From NCBI GenBank assembly GCA_944325595.1, contig CALVAQ010000005.1, positions 1 to 64,000 of the forward strand: a stretch of 64,000 nucleotides of DNA. The letters run 5' to 3'. The DNA comes from Candidatus Gastranaerophilales bacterium (GTDB taxonomy: Bacteria; Cyanobacteriota; Vampirovibrionia; Gastranaerophilales; Gastranaerophilaceae). This document shows, piece after piece, positions 42,242-50,806 of this stretch (positions within the stretch are counted from its first letter, which is position 1; each line of letters begins with the position of its first letter). Below the pieces are notes generated by a model, which saw nothing but the letters and a program-made list of their open reading frames with translations, searched no databases and was not told the origin of the DNA. Position numbers and translations under genes: made by a program.

Positions 42242-43327
42242 TCAGTCTTTAACGACTTTTTTCAAACCTTTTGGTTGATCTGGGTTTCGTTTCAAAATTG
42301 AGGCAAGTTCGCATGCGATAAGCTGTAATGTCAAAAGCGAACCAAAAATTGCTTTCAGTTTTCTTTTAGTTTTTATATAAATATTTAAATCACCGGCCTT
42401 TACATCCTGCACGCTTGTAATGCAAATGATTTTCGGGGAGTAATCGTTTCTTATTTTTTGAAGATTTCTGACCGCAAACTGTGCATTTTCTTCATCAATA
42501 ATTGCTACAACTACAGATTTCTGGTTCAGCACCGCAACATGCCCGTGCATAAATTCTCCAAACGGATATGCCATGACATTCAGATAACATGTCTCTTTTA
42601 TTTTTAAAGCACCCTCTTTTGCTACGGGATAGTAGTTTTTGTTTCCCAGAATAGAAATATTGCTGTAATTCGAAAGCTCTTTTGCTGCGGATTTTATCTT
42701 TTGTTCTTCATTTTTTATCCTTTCGAGATATGCCGGCAGCCTTCTCATTGTGTTCAGATAGCCGGAAATGTCCTCTCCTTTGTGAGCTTTTATTTTTAGC
42801 AAAACAAGGATTGAACAAAGAATTTGTGCGGTAAGCGCCTTTGTTGATGCAATACTTTTTTCTTCTCCTGCATCGGACAAAATTCTGTAATCGCAAAGAT
42901 TCCACATTGTAGAGTTTTTTGCATTTGTAATACACATTGTTTTTACGCCCTCCGCTTTGATTGCGCTGAGTGCGTTCAATGTATCGGAGGTTTCACCTGA
43001 CTGTGAAACAAATATGTACAAAGAATCAGGTGTTATAAAGTGCTTTTTCTGCAGGATAAACTCGCTTGAGTATTCATATTCACATGGAATATCCGCATAT
43101 TCAATAAATAGAGGGGCGGCAATGGCTGCACAATTGTATGAAGAGCCGCTTGCAACTATTACAATATTGTCGATTTTTGAAGGAAGTTCTATGTTGATGC
43201 TGTCTTTTTCATCTGTATATTTTTCCAGAAGATACTTTACAACACCCGGCTGCTCAAAAATTTCCTTTTGCATTATTGAACAGTAGTGCTCTTGATTATT
43301 GTTTTGTTCTGTTTTTTTTGTTTCCAT
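42242..43327 (-). CDS. GlmS-like double SIS-domain protein lacking the glutaminase domain
   Basis: This 361-residue protein carries two sugar isomerase (SIS) domains: VASGSSYNCAAIAA with FVSQSGETSDT (about 55-120), and the second with EGALKIKETCYLNVMAYPFG (about 245). The family C-terminus is LKRNPDQPKGLKKVVKD, close to the end of glucosamine-6-phosphate synthase. The N-terminal glutaminase with its Cys nucleophile is missing, so it resembles AgaS/FrlB-type isomerases or deaminases that handle amino-sugar phosphates. GAGGG precedes the ATG. It is transcribed alone, convergent with the GH13-like gene. Confidence 0.85.
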   Translation of the reverse strand: METKKTEQNNNQEHYCSIMQKEIFEQPGVVKYLLEKYTDEKDSINIELPSKIDNIVIVASGSSYNCAAIAAPLFIEYADIPCEYEYSSEFILQKKHFITPDSLYIFVSQSGETSDTLNALSAIKAEGVKTMCITNAKNSTMWNLCDYRILSDAGEEKSIASTKALTAQILCSILVLLKIKAHKGEDISGYLNTMRRLPAYLERIKNEEQKIKSAAKELSNYSNISILGNKNYYPVAKEGALKIKETCYLNVMAYPFGEFMHGHVAVLNQKSVVVAIIDEENAQFAVRNLQKIRNDYSPKIICITSVQDVKAGDLNIYIKTKRKLKAIFGSLLTLQLIACELASILKRNPDQPKGLKKVVKD

Positions 43328-43579
43328 CTTGCAACCCTCAAAATAGACTCATAAACTATCCTTTTTCTTTTATTATTATCGGTACATTTTTCATTTAGTT
43401 TAACAATTTTGTATGCTTTATTAAGTTATATAAATTAGTCTTTATGTACGAGTTTTTCTTATTTACTGGATTTTTGAATATTTTTTTTATAAAATCATAA
43501 ATATAAAAAGACAGAAGCCGCACCCCACACCCGTATATAGAAAAAAGAACAAATATAAAACGGCTCTACGAGGAAAGAA

Positions 43580-45145
43580 ATGGTTAATTTTTTACTTAAT
43601 TTGCTGATAATACTTTTTGTATACGTAATTATCTACATAATGTATTACGCTGTTTGTGTATACAAAAGCACTAAAGCAAGAAGGTTTTTACAAAGACAAA
43701 AATACAATGCTGCCGCAGCACCGAACAATATGATTTTAATCATCTATGCAAGAAACAACGAATCTACTATTGTTCCGCTTCTGGAAGCACTAAACAAACA
43801 AAATTACCCGAAAGACAATTTCCAAACTCATATCATACTTGATCACTGTACTGACAATTCGTCAAATGTACTTGAATTTATCGGCGGTGCAAAAATATGG
43901 AGAGTAGGAGAAAATGCACCGGTAGGAAAAGACGAAGCCATTTCATGGCTTTTGGAAGGTCTTTTATCCTATCAAAATGTTGACGGATTCATCTTCCTGA
44001 GTGCTGACAGATATATTGATGAAAACTTCCTTGCATCAATAAATGCAAACCTGTACGGAGAAAATGTTCTTGTGGGTTCAACAGATTACATTTCAAGAAC
44101 CAAAACTCTGCTAAACGGAATAAAAACAACTTATCATTCATATATTGACAGGATTTTCAACTGCGGACGTTCTTTGATGGGGCTTGCAACCATTGTTGAC
44201 TCGGATATTTTTGTCATAAGAAAAGAAGTTCTTGACAAAATAAAATGCGTTGATTTTAAAGATATAAACAGCGAACTCAAATATACAACACTGCTGGTGA
44301 GAAACGGATTTATTCCAAAATTCTGCCCGCTTATTAAAACATATACTTCAATAGACAATTTCAACGACAGAAAACCCTCAATATCATTCAAACTTTCACT
44401 GGTCTGGCATTGTCTCGGTCTGGTATTCAAATCTAATGTAAAATTCGGCGAATTTCTCCTGAGTATAGTTGCTCCGAATTTCTGGTTCTTGATGCTGATA
44501 TACTGGAGTATTTTTGCATTTACTTACAACTATTATTTCTTCTTTGATTACACCTTTGTATTTGCTATGGGTATAATTCTGGCTCTGGCATTCGGTGCAT
44601 CGTTGTATACATCAAAGATTGGCAGAACCAATATTGGATACCTGATATTGTATCCTTTGTATTCTCTGCTGAAGATATTTTTCCATGTACCGGTTATCGG
44701 CACGATAATTAATGCTCTCACCAACAAAAAATCGGATGAAGAAAGAGAGTTGTCCACAGTTGACGTTTGTGTAACAGACGGCAGAAATAATCTTGCCTGC
44801 AAACTGGATTTGATATCTGAAAGTGGTCTTGTCAGAGCGGTCTTCAGATTTAAAAAGAAAAAATATTCTTCTTCATCACAAATTCGTATGGTTGATGCTC
44901 TCAAAGAAGTTTCTGACAAGCTTAATGAACACGGCTTCAGAATAAAAATCTGCCAGTCCTGCGGTTACTTTAACCTCAAAATGGACGGTTCAACAAATAT
45001 GGTCAAAGGATATTGCAACAGACTGGTTCTGCAAAACCAATCCGAAACACCTTTGGATACAATTCTCTGGAATTCCTGCCCTTATTATGTTCCGCAGGAA
45101 GTTAACAAAATTATTGATATAAACAACTTTAGAGAAAATCAATAA
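43580..45145 (+). CDS. Membrane glycosyltransferase, family GT2
   Basis: This 521-residue protein has an N-terminal membrane segment (LLIILFVYVIIYIMYYAVCV), then a GT2 domain: LIIYARNNESTIVPLLEALN (about 53-72), LDHCTDNSSN (nucleotide-binding Asp, about 89) and FIFLSADRYIDENFLAS (DxD-like, about 137). Three hydrophobic segments follow at about 290-390. The C-terminal ~120 residues are soluble and contain CQSCGYFNLK with a CxxC. It probably polymerises or exports a surface polysaccharide. GAGGAAAG precedes the ATG. It is 16 bp before dprA. Confidence 0.85.
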   Translation: MVNFLLNLLIILFVYVIIYIMYYAVCVYKSTKARRFLQRQKYNAAAAPNNMILIIYARNNESTIVPLLEALNKQNYPKDNFQTHIILDHCTDNSSNVLEFIGGAKIWRVGENAPVGKDEAISWLLEGLLSYQNVDGFIFLSADRYIDENFLASINANLYGENVLVGSTDYISRTKTLLNGIKTTYHSYIDRIFNCGRSLMGLATIVDSDIFVIRKEVLDKIKCVDFKDINSELKYTTLLVRNGFIPKFCPLIKTYTSIDNFNDRKPSISFKLSLVWHCLGLVFKSNVKFGEFLLSIVAPNFWFLMLIYWSIFAFTYNYYFFFDYTFVFAMGIILALAFGASLYTSKIGRTNIGYLILYPLYSLLKIFFHVPVIGTIINALTNKKSDEERELSTVDVCVTDGRNNLACKLDLISESGLVRAVFRFKKKKYSSSSQIRMVDALKEVSDKLNEHGFRIKICQSCGYFNLKMDGSTNMVKGYCNRLVLQNQSETPLDTILWNSCPYYVPQEVNKIIDINNFRENQ

Positions 45146-45161
45146 AACAGGCTGATTGTAA

Positions 45162-46283
45162 ATGGAAGAAGATGTCTCAAAATACTGGCTTGCATTTGCC
45201 TCTATTGAAAAAATAGGAAGCGGTTTTATAAAAACCGTCTTTGACCATTTCGGTTCAATAAAATCCGCCTGGTGCGCCGGTCCGAATGATTTAATAAAAA
45301 TAGAAAACCTTACAAAAAGACAGATAAACGACTTTTTGTCTGAACGCGACAAAACCGACCCCGATGCATGTTTGAATTATATCAAAGAAAAAAATCTCAA
45401 ATTTTTGACATACACAGACAAAGATTTTCCCTTGCTTTTAAAACAAATTCCAAACTGTCCGGTTACTTTGTTTTACAAAGGAGACCTTTCAAGATGCAAC
45501 TTTGACAGGACTATTGCGATTGTAGGTTCAAGAAATGCAAGCGAAAATGCAAAAACAGTTCTGACAAAAATTATCTCGGAATTTAAAGGTACAGATTTGT
45601 GTATAGTTTCAGGATTGGCAAGAGGAATAGACTCTTGCGCACACAAAGCTGCTTTAAAATACGGCTTGAGTACGATAGGCGTAATCGCAAGCGGGTTTGA
45701 TTTTGTATACCCGACACAAAATAAAGCTCTTTATAAAGAAATAGAAGACAATGGCGGAGTAATATTCAGTGAGTACTGGCCGAGTTTTCAACCCATGACA
45801 TGGCGTTTTCCTCACAGAAACAGAATTGTCACGGGACTCTCCAAAGGAACGCTTGTCGCTGAAGCAGCGCTAAAAAGCGGTGCTTTAATCAGTGCAAACT
45901 TCTGTTTGGAGCAAAACAGAGAACTTATGTGTATGCCGGGACTATTAACAAACCCGAATACAGAAGGTGTATACAAACTTATAAAAAACGGTGCTGCGGT
46001 AATTACCAGAGGGCAGGATATCTTGGATGCCCTCGGGTGGGAAATGCCTGTAGTATCTTCTCAATCACAAGAAAAAACTGCTTCTGCTCAGCTTGATTTG
46101 AATGAAGAAGAGCAAAAAGTTTTTGAATATATTGCCAGACAGAGCTGCACCACAGATGAACTCTGTGCCGGCTTGAACATGGATTTTGGTGAAATTACCG
46201 TTATTCTGCTAAATCTTGAAATGAACGGATATATAAAACAAATTGATGGTGACAGATATATGTCGGTTGTCAAATTTTCATAG
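45162..46283 (+). CDS. dprA: DNA-processing protein DprA
   Basis: This 373-residue protein protects incoming single-stranded DNA and loads RecA during natural transformation. A SAM-like N-terminal domain is followed by the Rossmann fold: IAIVGSRNASENA (about 122), VSGLARGIDSCAHKAALKYG (about 147-166), GFDFVYPTQNKAL (about 180) and TWRFPHRNRIVTGLSKGTLV (about 208-227). The C-terminal winged helix is present (TDELCAGLNMDFGEITVILL). The complete protein suggests competence or general DNA handling. It is co-directional with the GT2 gene 16 bp upstream. Confidence 0.95.
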   Translation: MEEDVSKYWLAFASIEKIGSGFIKTVFDHFGSIKSAWCAGPNDLIKIENLTKRQINDFLSERDKTDPDACLNYIKEKNLKFLTYTDKDFPLLLKQIPNCPVTLFYKGDLSRCNFDRTIAIVGSRNASENAKTVLTKIISEFKGTDLCIVSGLARGIDSCAHKAALKYGLSTIGVIASGFDFVYPTQNKALYKEIEDNGGVIFSEYWPSFQPMTWRFPHRNRIVTGLSKGTLVAEAALKSGALISANFCLEQNRELMCMPGLLTNPNTEGVYKLIKNGAAVITRGQDILDALGWEMPVVSSQSQEKTASAQLDLNEEEQKVFEYIARQSCTTDELCAGLNMDFGEITVILLNLEMNGYIKQIDGDRYMSVVKFS

Positions 46284-46422
46284 TTTGTAAAACAGATTAC
46301 CCAATGCAGTATATAGCTATAAATGCCCGTTACCACTTATTTGCAGGCAGAATTCTCTTGTTGCGGCTCACTTTAGCAAATTTGGGCTAATCAATTGGGA
46401 ATATAAAAATTGCTAAAAAAAA

Positions 46423-46443
46423 CGGGTTCGAATAACGAACCCG
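46423..46443 (-). terminator. Terminator of the alpha/beta hydrolase-fold gene
   Basis: CGGGTTCG (46423-46430) and CGAACCCG (46436-46443) form an 8-bp stem with a 5-nt loop. On the minus strand it is followed by eight T; on the plus strand the T tract is weaker, so it may also help end dprA. Confidence 0.75.
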
Positions 46444-46480
46444 AGTGATTTTATTTTGCCATCCATGTTTATATCTTTTT

Positions 46481-47248
46481 TTATTGTAATTTTGGTTTAA
46501 CCCAGTTTACAATATCATCGGCAGCAGTGGGGTTTACTTTTAGCATAAGCATACCCATTCCGCCCGCAGGATAAGTCTTTATTTCATATGTGCCTTGTGC
46601 AAATTTTTTGAGCACCTGAGCTTCTTGAACAGAGTGATTGTCTCTGGCACTGACAAGAGTCAAAATCGGTCCGTGTCCTACGTTCGTCATTGCAATAGAC
46701 GTTTTCAGCCCTTTAAAGTTGCGTGTGGGTGACAGCAAAACCATACAGCTTGGTTTGTTTACCATTTTTTCTGCCGCAAGAATAGCCGTATTTGCTCCTA
46801 TATCAGCACCTACTATTGCATATTTTGTAGTGGATATATTTTTGTAGTTCATAGCTACATAGTGTAAAATATCAGCTATATCAGACGGATATTTATTGTA
46901 GTCATTTTCCGTAAAATACACCCATGAACTGATTTTAAAGTTTGAATTATAGATACTTTGCCCGTGTCCTCTCAAATCAACAAGCAAAACAGCAACACCT
47001 GAGTCTACGAATTTTTTGACAACGAGTCCCCAGTAATCGCTCGAATAGCCAAGGGAATGCAAGAAGATTACTATCGGGTATACAGCTTGTTTTTTGGACG
47101 GATAGAAAAGTTTTGATTTTATAACAAAAGTATCTTTTGTCTCATATGTCAGTCCCAGATAACCTACCTTTTTCTTTTTTGCAGCAGCAAAAGACAGGGT
47201 TGGAGTCAATAACAATAAAGCCAGTATAAGTATTAAAATTTTTTTCAT
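46481..47248 (-). CDS. Exported alpha/beta hydrolase-fold protein with altered triad
   Basis: This 255-residue protein has a signal peptide (KILILILALLLLTPTLSFAA) and an alpha/beta hydrolase fold: oxyanion loop VIFLHSLGYSSDYW (about 59-72), VDLRGHGQS (about 91) and the nucleophile elbow at about 147 (YAIVGADIGANTA). The elbow has Asp (GADIG) where Ser is expected (GxSxG), and the usual terminal His position reads AGGMGMLML. An Asp nucleophile occurs in haloalkane dehalogenases, but those keep the His. The protein is probably not a standard esterase; it may bind ligands or be inactive. The acid in SARDNHS is kept. A ribosome binding site precedes the start and a terminator follows. Confidence 0.75.
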   Translation of the reverse strand: MKKILILILALLLLTPTLSFAAAKKKKVGYLGLTYETKDTFVIKSKLFYPSKKQAVYPIVIFLHSLGYSSDYWGLVVKKFVDSGVAVLLVDLRGHGQSIYNSNFKISSWVYFTENDYNKYPSDIADILHYVAMNYKNISTTKYAIVGADIGANTAILAAEKMVNKPSCMVLLSPTRNFKGLKTSIAMTNVGHGPILTLVSARDNHSVQEAQVLKKFAQGTYEIKTYPAGGMGMLMLKVNPTAADDIVNWVKPKLQ

Positions 47249-47283
47249 TTTTCTTCTCTAATTCTTATTTAGCCGGCAGAAAT

Positions 47284-48537
47284 TTACTCTGATATTACAT
47301 GTACCAGTGTTTCTACCATCTCCGGATCCCATTTCGTTCCGGATTCTTCTTTTATTATTTTTATTGCTTCATCTTTAGGCAATGCTTTTCTGTAAGGGCG
47401 GTCTTCTCTGAGGGCGCAATATGCATCTGCAACCGCAATTATACGGGAGCCAAGCGGAATACTTTGTGCTTTTAGTCCTTCCGGTTCACCTTTTCCGTCC
47501 CAGCGCTCTTTGTGGTAATGAATATAGGGTATAACTTCTGAAAGGAAGTTTATACTCATAAGCAGGCTTACACCTATATTCGGATGGTTTTGAATCATTT
47601 CCCAATCCTGTTGGGAAAGTTTTTCTTTTTTGTTGAACAACTCTTCAGGAATTGTTATCTTTCCTATATTTTGCAAAAGTCCTGCATAATATATCAAATC
47701 TTTCGTTTTTTCATTTAAGCCTATAGCGATACAGATTTCTTTTGCGAGCTGTGCAACATTTTGAGAGTGGTTGTTGTGATATTCGCTTTTGGCATCAACA
47801 GCTTTTGCGAGCATTTCAACAAAATGCTGCTGTTCGCTGCCCAAATCTCCTATTACGGCAGTCAATTCCGCCCTGTAGTGCTGAAGATCCGTGCTTGTTA
47901 CATCCGGTTCCTGCATTGTTTTTGCTGTACTGTCTGTCAGTTTTAGCAGCAACATTGATATAGCAAAGAGCCTTGCCGTGACTTTGATGAGTTTTGAGAA
48001 TTCTTCACTGATGTTTTTTTTGTCTGCCGGCTCAACCATTATAATACCGGTATTTTCAGAGCCGTATTGCATCGGGATTTTTATTAAATTCGGATTGTTT
48101 AAATCTATTTCTTCATTTTCATTGACGGAAGAACCAACCAGAACATAGTTTGTTTCGTTTGTATCAAGACCTTTGGCAAATTCTGCGGATAAAAATATAT
48201 GACAGGCTTTTGCATCTATCATCTGAACAATTGTTTTTGCAATTGAGTTGTAGATTATATAGTCTTCTTTGTTCGAAAAGCCGAGAACACTCAATGTGTT
48301 GTTTATCGAATATATTGAAATAAGCTCGTTAAGCTGTTTTTTCAAGCTTTCCGCTTTATCTGCATTGTCATGCTTTTTTATTTTTTGTGCAAGTTCTTCA
48401 GAGATAAGATGTTCTGTCAAAAAATCTCCGAGGTTTAGTGCAAAAATTTCTTCAAGCGGGTCAGAATCCAAAAATTCCGCACTTCTTGAAAAAAGTGATA
48501 CGCTTTCTTCTTTTTTTTCTGTGTTATCTTTTGTCAT
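47284..48537 (-). CDS. GAF plus HD-GYP protein with degenerate catalytic site
   Basis: This 417-residue cytoplasmic protein has a GAF-like domain at about 85-200 (KTIVQMIDAKACHIFLSA) and an HD-GYP-like domain at about 245-417. The usual metal motif HDIGK reads LLQNIGK, so both His and Asp are replaced. The HHERWDGxGYP motif reads HYHKERWDGKGEPEGL, so a His and the Tyr are also changed. HPNIGVSLL and VADAYCALREDRPYR remain. The fold is intact but cyclic di-GMP hydrolysis is unlikely, so a sensor or binding role is more probable. AGGA precedes the start. It is transcribed alone. Confidence 0.8.
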   Translation of the reverse strand: MTKDNTEKKEESVSLFSRSAEFLDSDPLEEIFALNLGDFLTEHLISEELAQKIKKHDNADKAESLKKQLNELISIYSINNTLSVLGFSNKEDYIIYNSIAKTIVQMIDAKACHIFLSAEFAKGLDTNETNYVLVGSSVNENEEIDLNNPNLIKIPMQYGSENTGIIMVEPADKKNISEEFSKLIKVTARLFAISMLLLKLTDSTAKTMQEPDVTSTDLQHYRAELTAVIGDLGSEQQHFVEMLAKAVDAKSEYHNNHSQNVAQLAKEICIAIGLNEKTKDLIYYAGLLQNIGKITIPEELFNKKEKLSQQDWEMIQNHPNIGVSLLMSINFLSEVIPYIHYHKERWDGKGEPEGLKAQSIPLGSRIIAVADAYCALREDRPYRKALPKDEAIKIIKEESGTKWDPEMVETLVHVISE

Positions 48538-48886
48538 CTGTCATTCCTATAAACTAAAGGCAAATCCGCAATCTTCCTATCACACGTACGGTAAATTTAT
48601 ACCGTTGAAGATCCCTTCTCTGTTTAATGTATTCTCTTTTGTCACACAATAATTTCTTAATCAATTTGTCTGACATTTTTATTATCGGCACACAAATTTC
48701 AAAACTTTATAGCAAAAAGCAAAATATTATACTTTTGTTTAAGAAACTTAATAATTTAATATATCAACTTCAAACTTTTAGAAAAAAATAATCCTATCTG
48801 ATATCTGATAGTCTAGTTAAATATTGAAATAAAGTTCTTATAATTTATGTTGTACTAAATAGGGTTTAATAAATAAGGAGAACTAT
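48538..48886. promoter_or_regulatory. 349-bp intergenic region with Cys-rich gene promoter
   Basis: No gene is seen in this AT-rich stretch. TATAAT (48839-48844) lies 43 bp before the ATG at 48887, with no strong -35. CTATCTGATATCTGATAG (48794-48811) has CTATC/GATAG arms and repeated ATCTGAT, and may be an operator. The rest is low-complexity AT. Confidence 0.45.
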
Positions 48887-49450
48887 ATGAAAAAACTTGC
48901 AATCACCCTGTCTGCGGCAATGTTGTGCTCTGTTTTGAGTGTATGTGCCGCTTCCTCTGAAACAATCACTCCCGTAAACTGCTGCCCTCAGCAAACACAG
49001 CAATGTCAGGCTCCGTGTGCCACTCAGCAGCCTTGCACATGCGGAAAGCCGGAATGTCCGAACTGCTCAGCACAGGCGCCGGTTTTTGATTCTTGCGAAG
49101 AGATTCAGCAGTGGAAAATAAAATATTTTGAAAAAAGATGCGAAGTCTATACAAAACTCGGACTTTCTCAAGAACAAAGAGTCAAAGCCAGAACGGTTGA
49201 TGAAAAATTCTTTGACGAAATAGCACCTCTCAAAGTCTGCTGCAAGCAGGAAAAGGCAAAACTCAAAGATATGGAATGTAAAAAATGCTCCTGGAAAGAA
49301 AAAAGAGCACAAAAACAAAAAATTAAAGACCTAAAATCCGAAATAAAAGACAAAAAGAAACAACATAAAGAATGTTTTGAACAATTATTAAACCAGTGTC
49401 AAAAAGATACATATAAAAAACTTTCAAAAAATAAAGGCTGCGGCTGTTAA
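48887..49450 (+). CDS. Exported cysteine-rich protein, Spy/CpxP-like
   Basis: This 187-residue protein has a signal peptide (KLAITLSAAMLCSVLSVCAA) and then a Cys/Gln/Pro-rich segment (CCPQQTQQCQAPCATQQPCT). A helical region (about 75-180) follows with a motif reminiscent of LTxxQ chaperones (YTKLGLSQEQRVKARTVDE). It contains many Cys, often paired (CCKQ, CKKC, ending GCGC). It is probably periplasmic, forming disulphides or binding metal; the fold of the helical part suggests a Spy/CpxP-like hairpin. AAGGAG precedes the ATG. It has its own terminator. No clear homologue by eye. Confidence 0.65.
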   Translation: MKKLAITLSAAMLCSVLSVCAASSETITPVNCCPQQTQQCQAPCATQQPCTCGKPECPNCSAQAPVFDSCEEIQQWKIKYFEKRCEVYTKLGLSQEQRVKARTVDEKFFDEIAPLKVCCKQEKAKLKDMECKKCSWKEKRAQKQKIKDLKSEIKDKKKQHKECFEQLLNQCQKDTYKKLSKNKGCGC

Positions 49451-49458
49451 AACAACAA

Positions 49459-49486
49459 AAATTCCGGAAACATTTCCGGAATTTTT
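49459..49486 (+). terminator. Terminator of the Cys-rich gene
   Basis: AAATTCCGGAAA (49459-49470) and TTTCCGGAATTT (49473-49484) form a perfect 12-bp stem around CA, followed by T residues. Confidence 0.85.
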
Positions 49487-49524
49487 GTTTTCTTTTTACT
49501 TATACTTTGTTATGATTTTAAGAT

Positions 49525-50511
49525 ATGCTGGAAGATAAAAACCAAAAAATATTTTTTATAATCAATCTTTCATATTTTGGAGATGTTCTTGTTACGAATG
49601 CATTATGCCGTAATATTAAAAACAATTATCCTGATTCAAAAATCGTTTATGTAGTGAACGAGCCATTTTATGAAGCAGCAAAGTATCAAGAGGGAGTTGA
49701 TGACGTCCTTGTTATAGATAAAAGAGGAGAACATAAGGGACTTTGGGGGTTGATAAAATTTGCATATAACTGTCCTTATCGCAGTAAAATTTATGCCGCT
49801 TTTATAATTTACGGCAATGACAGAGGAATCTTGCTTTCCTGGCTTCTGCGGGCAAAAAGAAGGATTTCCGGTTTTCGCTTTTTTTCAAGATTGTTTTTAA
49901 CAGATGCTGTCGAAAATAAGATATATTTCAGTATGCAAGATATTAATGCTTCATATATAAAAGTGCTTACAAAAAAAGAACCTGATATTGTTCCGATAAA
50001 ATATCTTACAAATCCGGAGAGTGATGCTCTTACACAAGAACTTGCACAAAAATATAAAAATAAAGATATAATAGGACTTTGTACAGTTGGAAAGCATATA
50101 GAAAACTATATGCCGGTTGAAACAGCAATTGAAATAATAAACAAGCTTTCTGCTGACAACAAACTCGTTTTTTATTTTGGTGCCGGCGATGATAGCAGAA
50201 AATATGCAGATAAACTAAGAAAAGAAGGCTGTAAAGACTTTGTTGATTTATCAAATAAAACAACGATTTATCAGCTTGCAAATATAATGCAGTTGTGTAA
50301 AGCCATAGTCAGTATTGATACGGGAACCCTTCATCTTGCTTATGCCACAGGTATACCGCTTGTCGGGGTTTTTTACAGACCAAATCAGGTGAAAAAATGG
50401 GCGCCTCGAAAAGAACTGTATCCAAACACTGAAGTTATAGATTGTAATTATACAGCACAAAATATTTTGGATAGAATGCAAAAACTTTTAAATAACTCTT
50501 TTAGTAATTAA
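49525..50511 (+). CDS. Family GT9 glycosyltransferase (heptosyltransferase type)
   Basis: This 328-residue protein has the GT9 layout used for LPS core sugars: FFIINLSYFGDVLVTNALCR (the GDxxL motif, about 9-28), IGLCTVGKH (about 188), and the donor-binding segment AIVSIDTGTLHLAYATGIPLVG followed by FYRPNQVKKWAP (about 260-292; cut into shorter pieces here). It probably adds a sugar to a lipid A core or other surface glycan. There is no Shine-Dalgarno; TATGAT (49511-49516) lies 8 nt before the ATG, so the message may start very near it. A terminator precedes and another follows. Confidence 0.85.
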   Translation: MLEDKNQKIFFIINLSYFGDVLVTNALCRNIKNNYPDSKIVYVVNEPFYEAAKYQEGVDDVLVIDKRGEHKGLWGLIKFAYNCPYRSKIYAAFIIYGNDRGILLSWLLRAKRRISGFRFFSRLFLTDAVENKIYFSMQDINASYIKVLTKKEPDIVPIKYLTNPESDALTQELAQKYKNKDIIGLCTVGKHIENYMPVETAIEIINKLSADNKLVFYFGAGDDSRKYADKLRKEGCKDFVDLSNKTTIYQLANIMQLCKAIVSIDTGTLHLAYATGIPLVGVFYRPNQVKKWAPRKELYPNTEVIDCNYTAQNILDRMQKLLNNSFSN

Positions 50512-50524
50512 TTTTGCAATAAAA

Positions 50525-50546
50525 AAGAGGCTTCCGCCTCTTCTTT
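50525..50546. terminator. Bidirectional terminator between the GT9 gene and tRNA-Glu
   Basis: AAGAGGC (50525-50531), loop TTCC, GCCTCTT (50536-50542). A run before and T-rich tract after; it serves the plus-strand GT9 gene and the minus-strand tRNA. Confidence 0.75.
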
Positions 50547-50589
50547 TATATATGTCGGTTTTTATTAAACAAAAACCGTCAGTTTTAAA

Positions 50590-50665
50590 TGGTACTCCCA
50601 AGGGGATTTGAACCCCTGCCGCATCCGTGAAAGGGATGTGTCCTAGGCCTCTAGACGATGGGAGC
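50590..50665 (-). tRNA. tRNA-Glu (anticodon TTC)
   Basis: On the minus strand the 76-nt sequence folds as a tRNA. The acceptor stem is GCTCCCA with TGGGAGT (first pair G-T), the D-arm contains AGAGGCCTAGGAC, the anticodon loop is CCTTTCACG with anticodon TTC, and the T-arm AGGGGTTCAAATCCCCT is intact. The discriminator A and CCA are encoded (CCA at 50592-50590). The T-loop carries TTCAAAT. The D-arm and anticodon loop match bacterial tRNA-Glu well. Confidence 0.95.
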
Positions 50666-50806
50666 CTGTGACAATCAATTCCTTGACCGTAAAAATAATA
50701 TATCTAAGACATAATCCCATGTCAACAAAACATTTTGCATTTTTTTTAACGAATTGAAAAACCCCTTGATTTATAGTAAATTTCTTTTATAGATGCGAGG
50801 GGGAAT

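Noticed and set aside
50556..50577. Hairpin CGGTTTTT...AAAAACCG after tRNA-Glu
   Set aside because: AT-dominated stem next to a better terminator at 50525-50546; not reported as a separate terminator.
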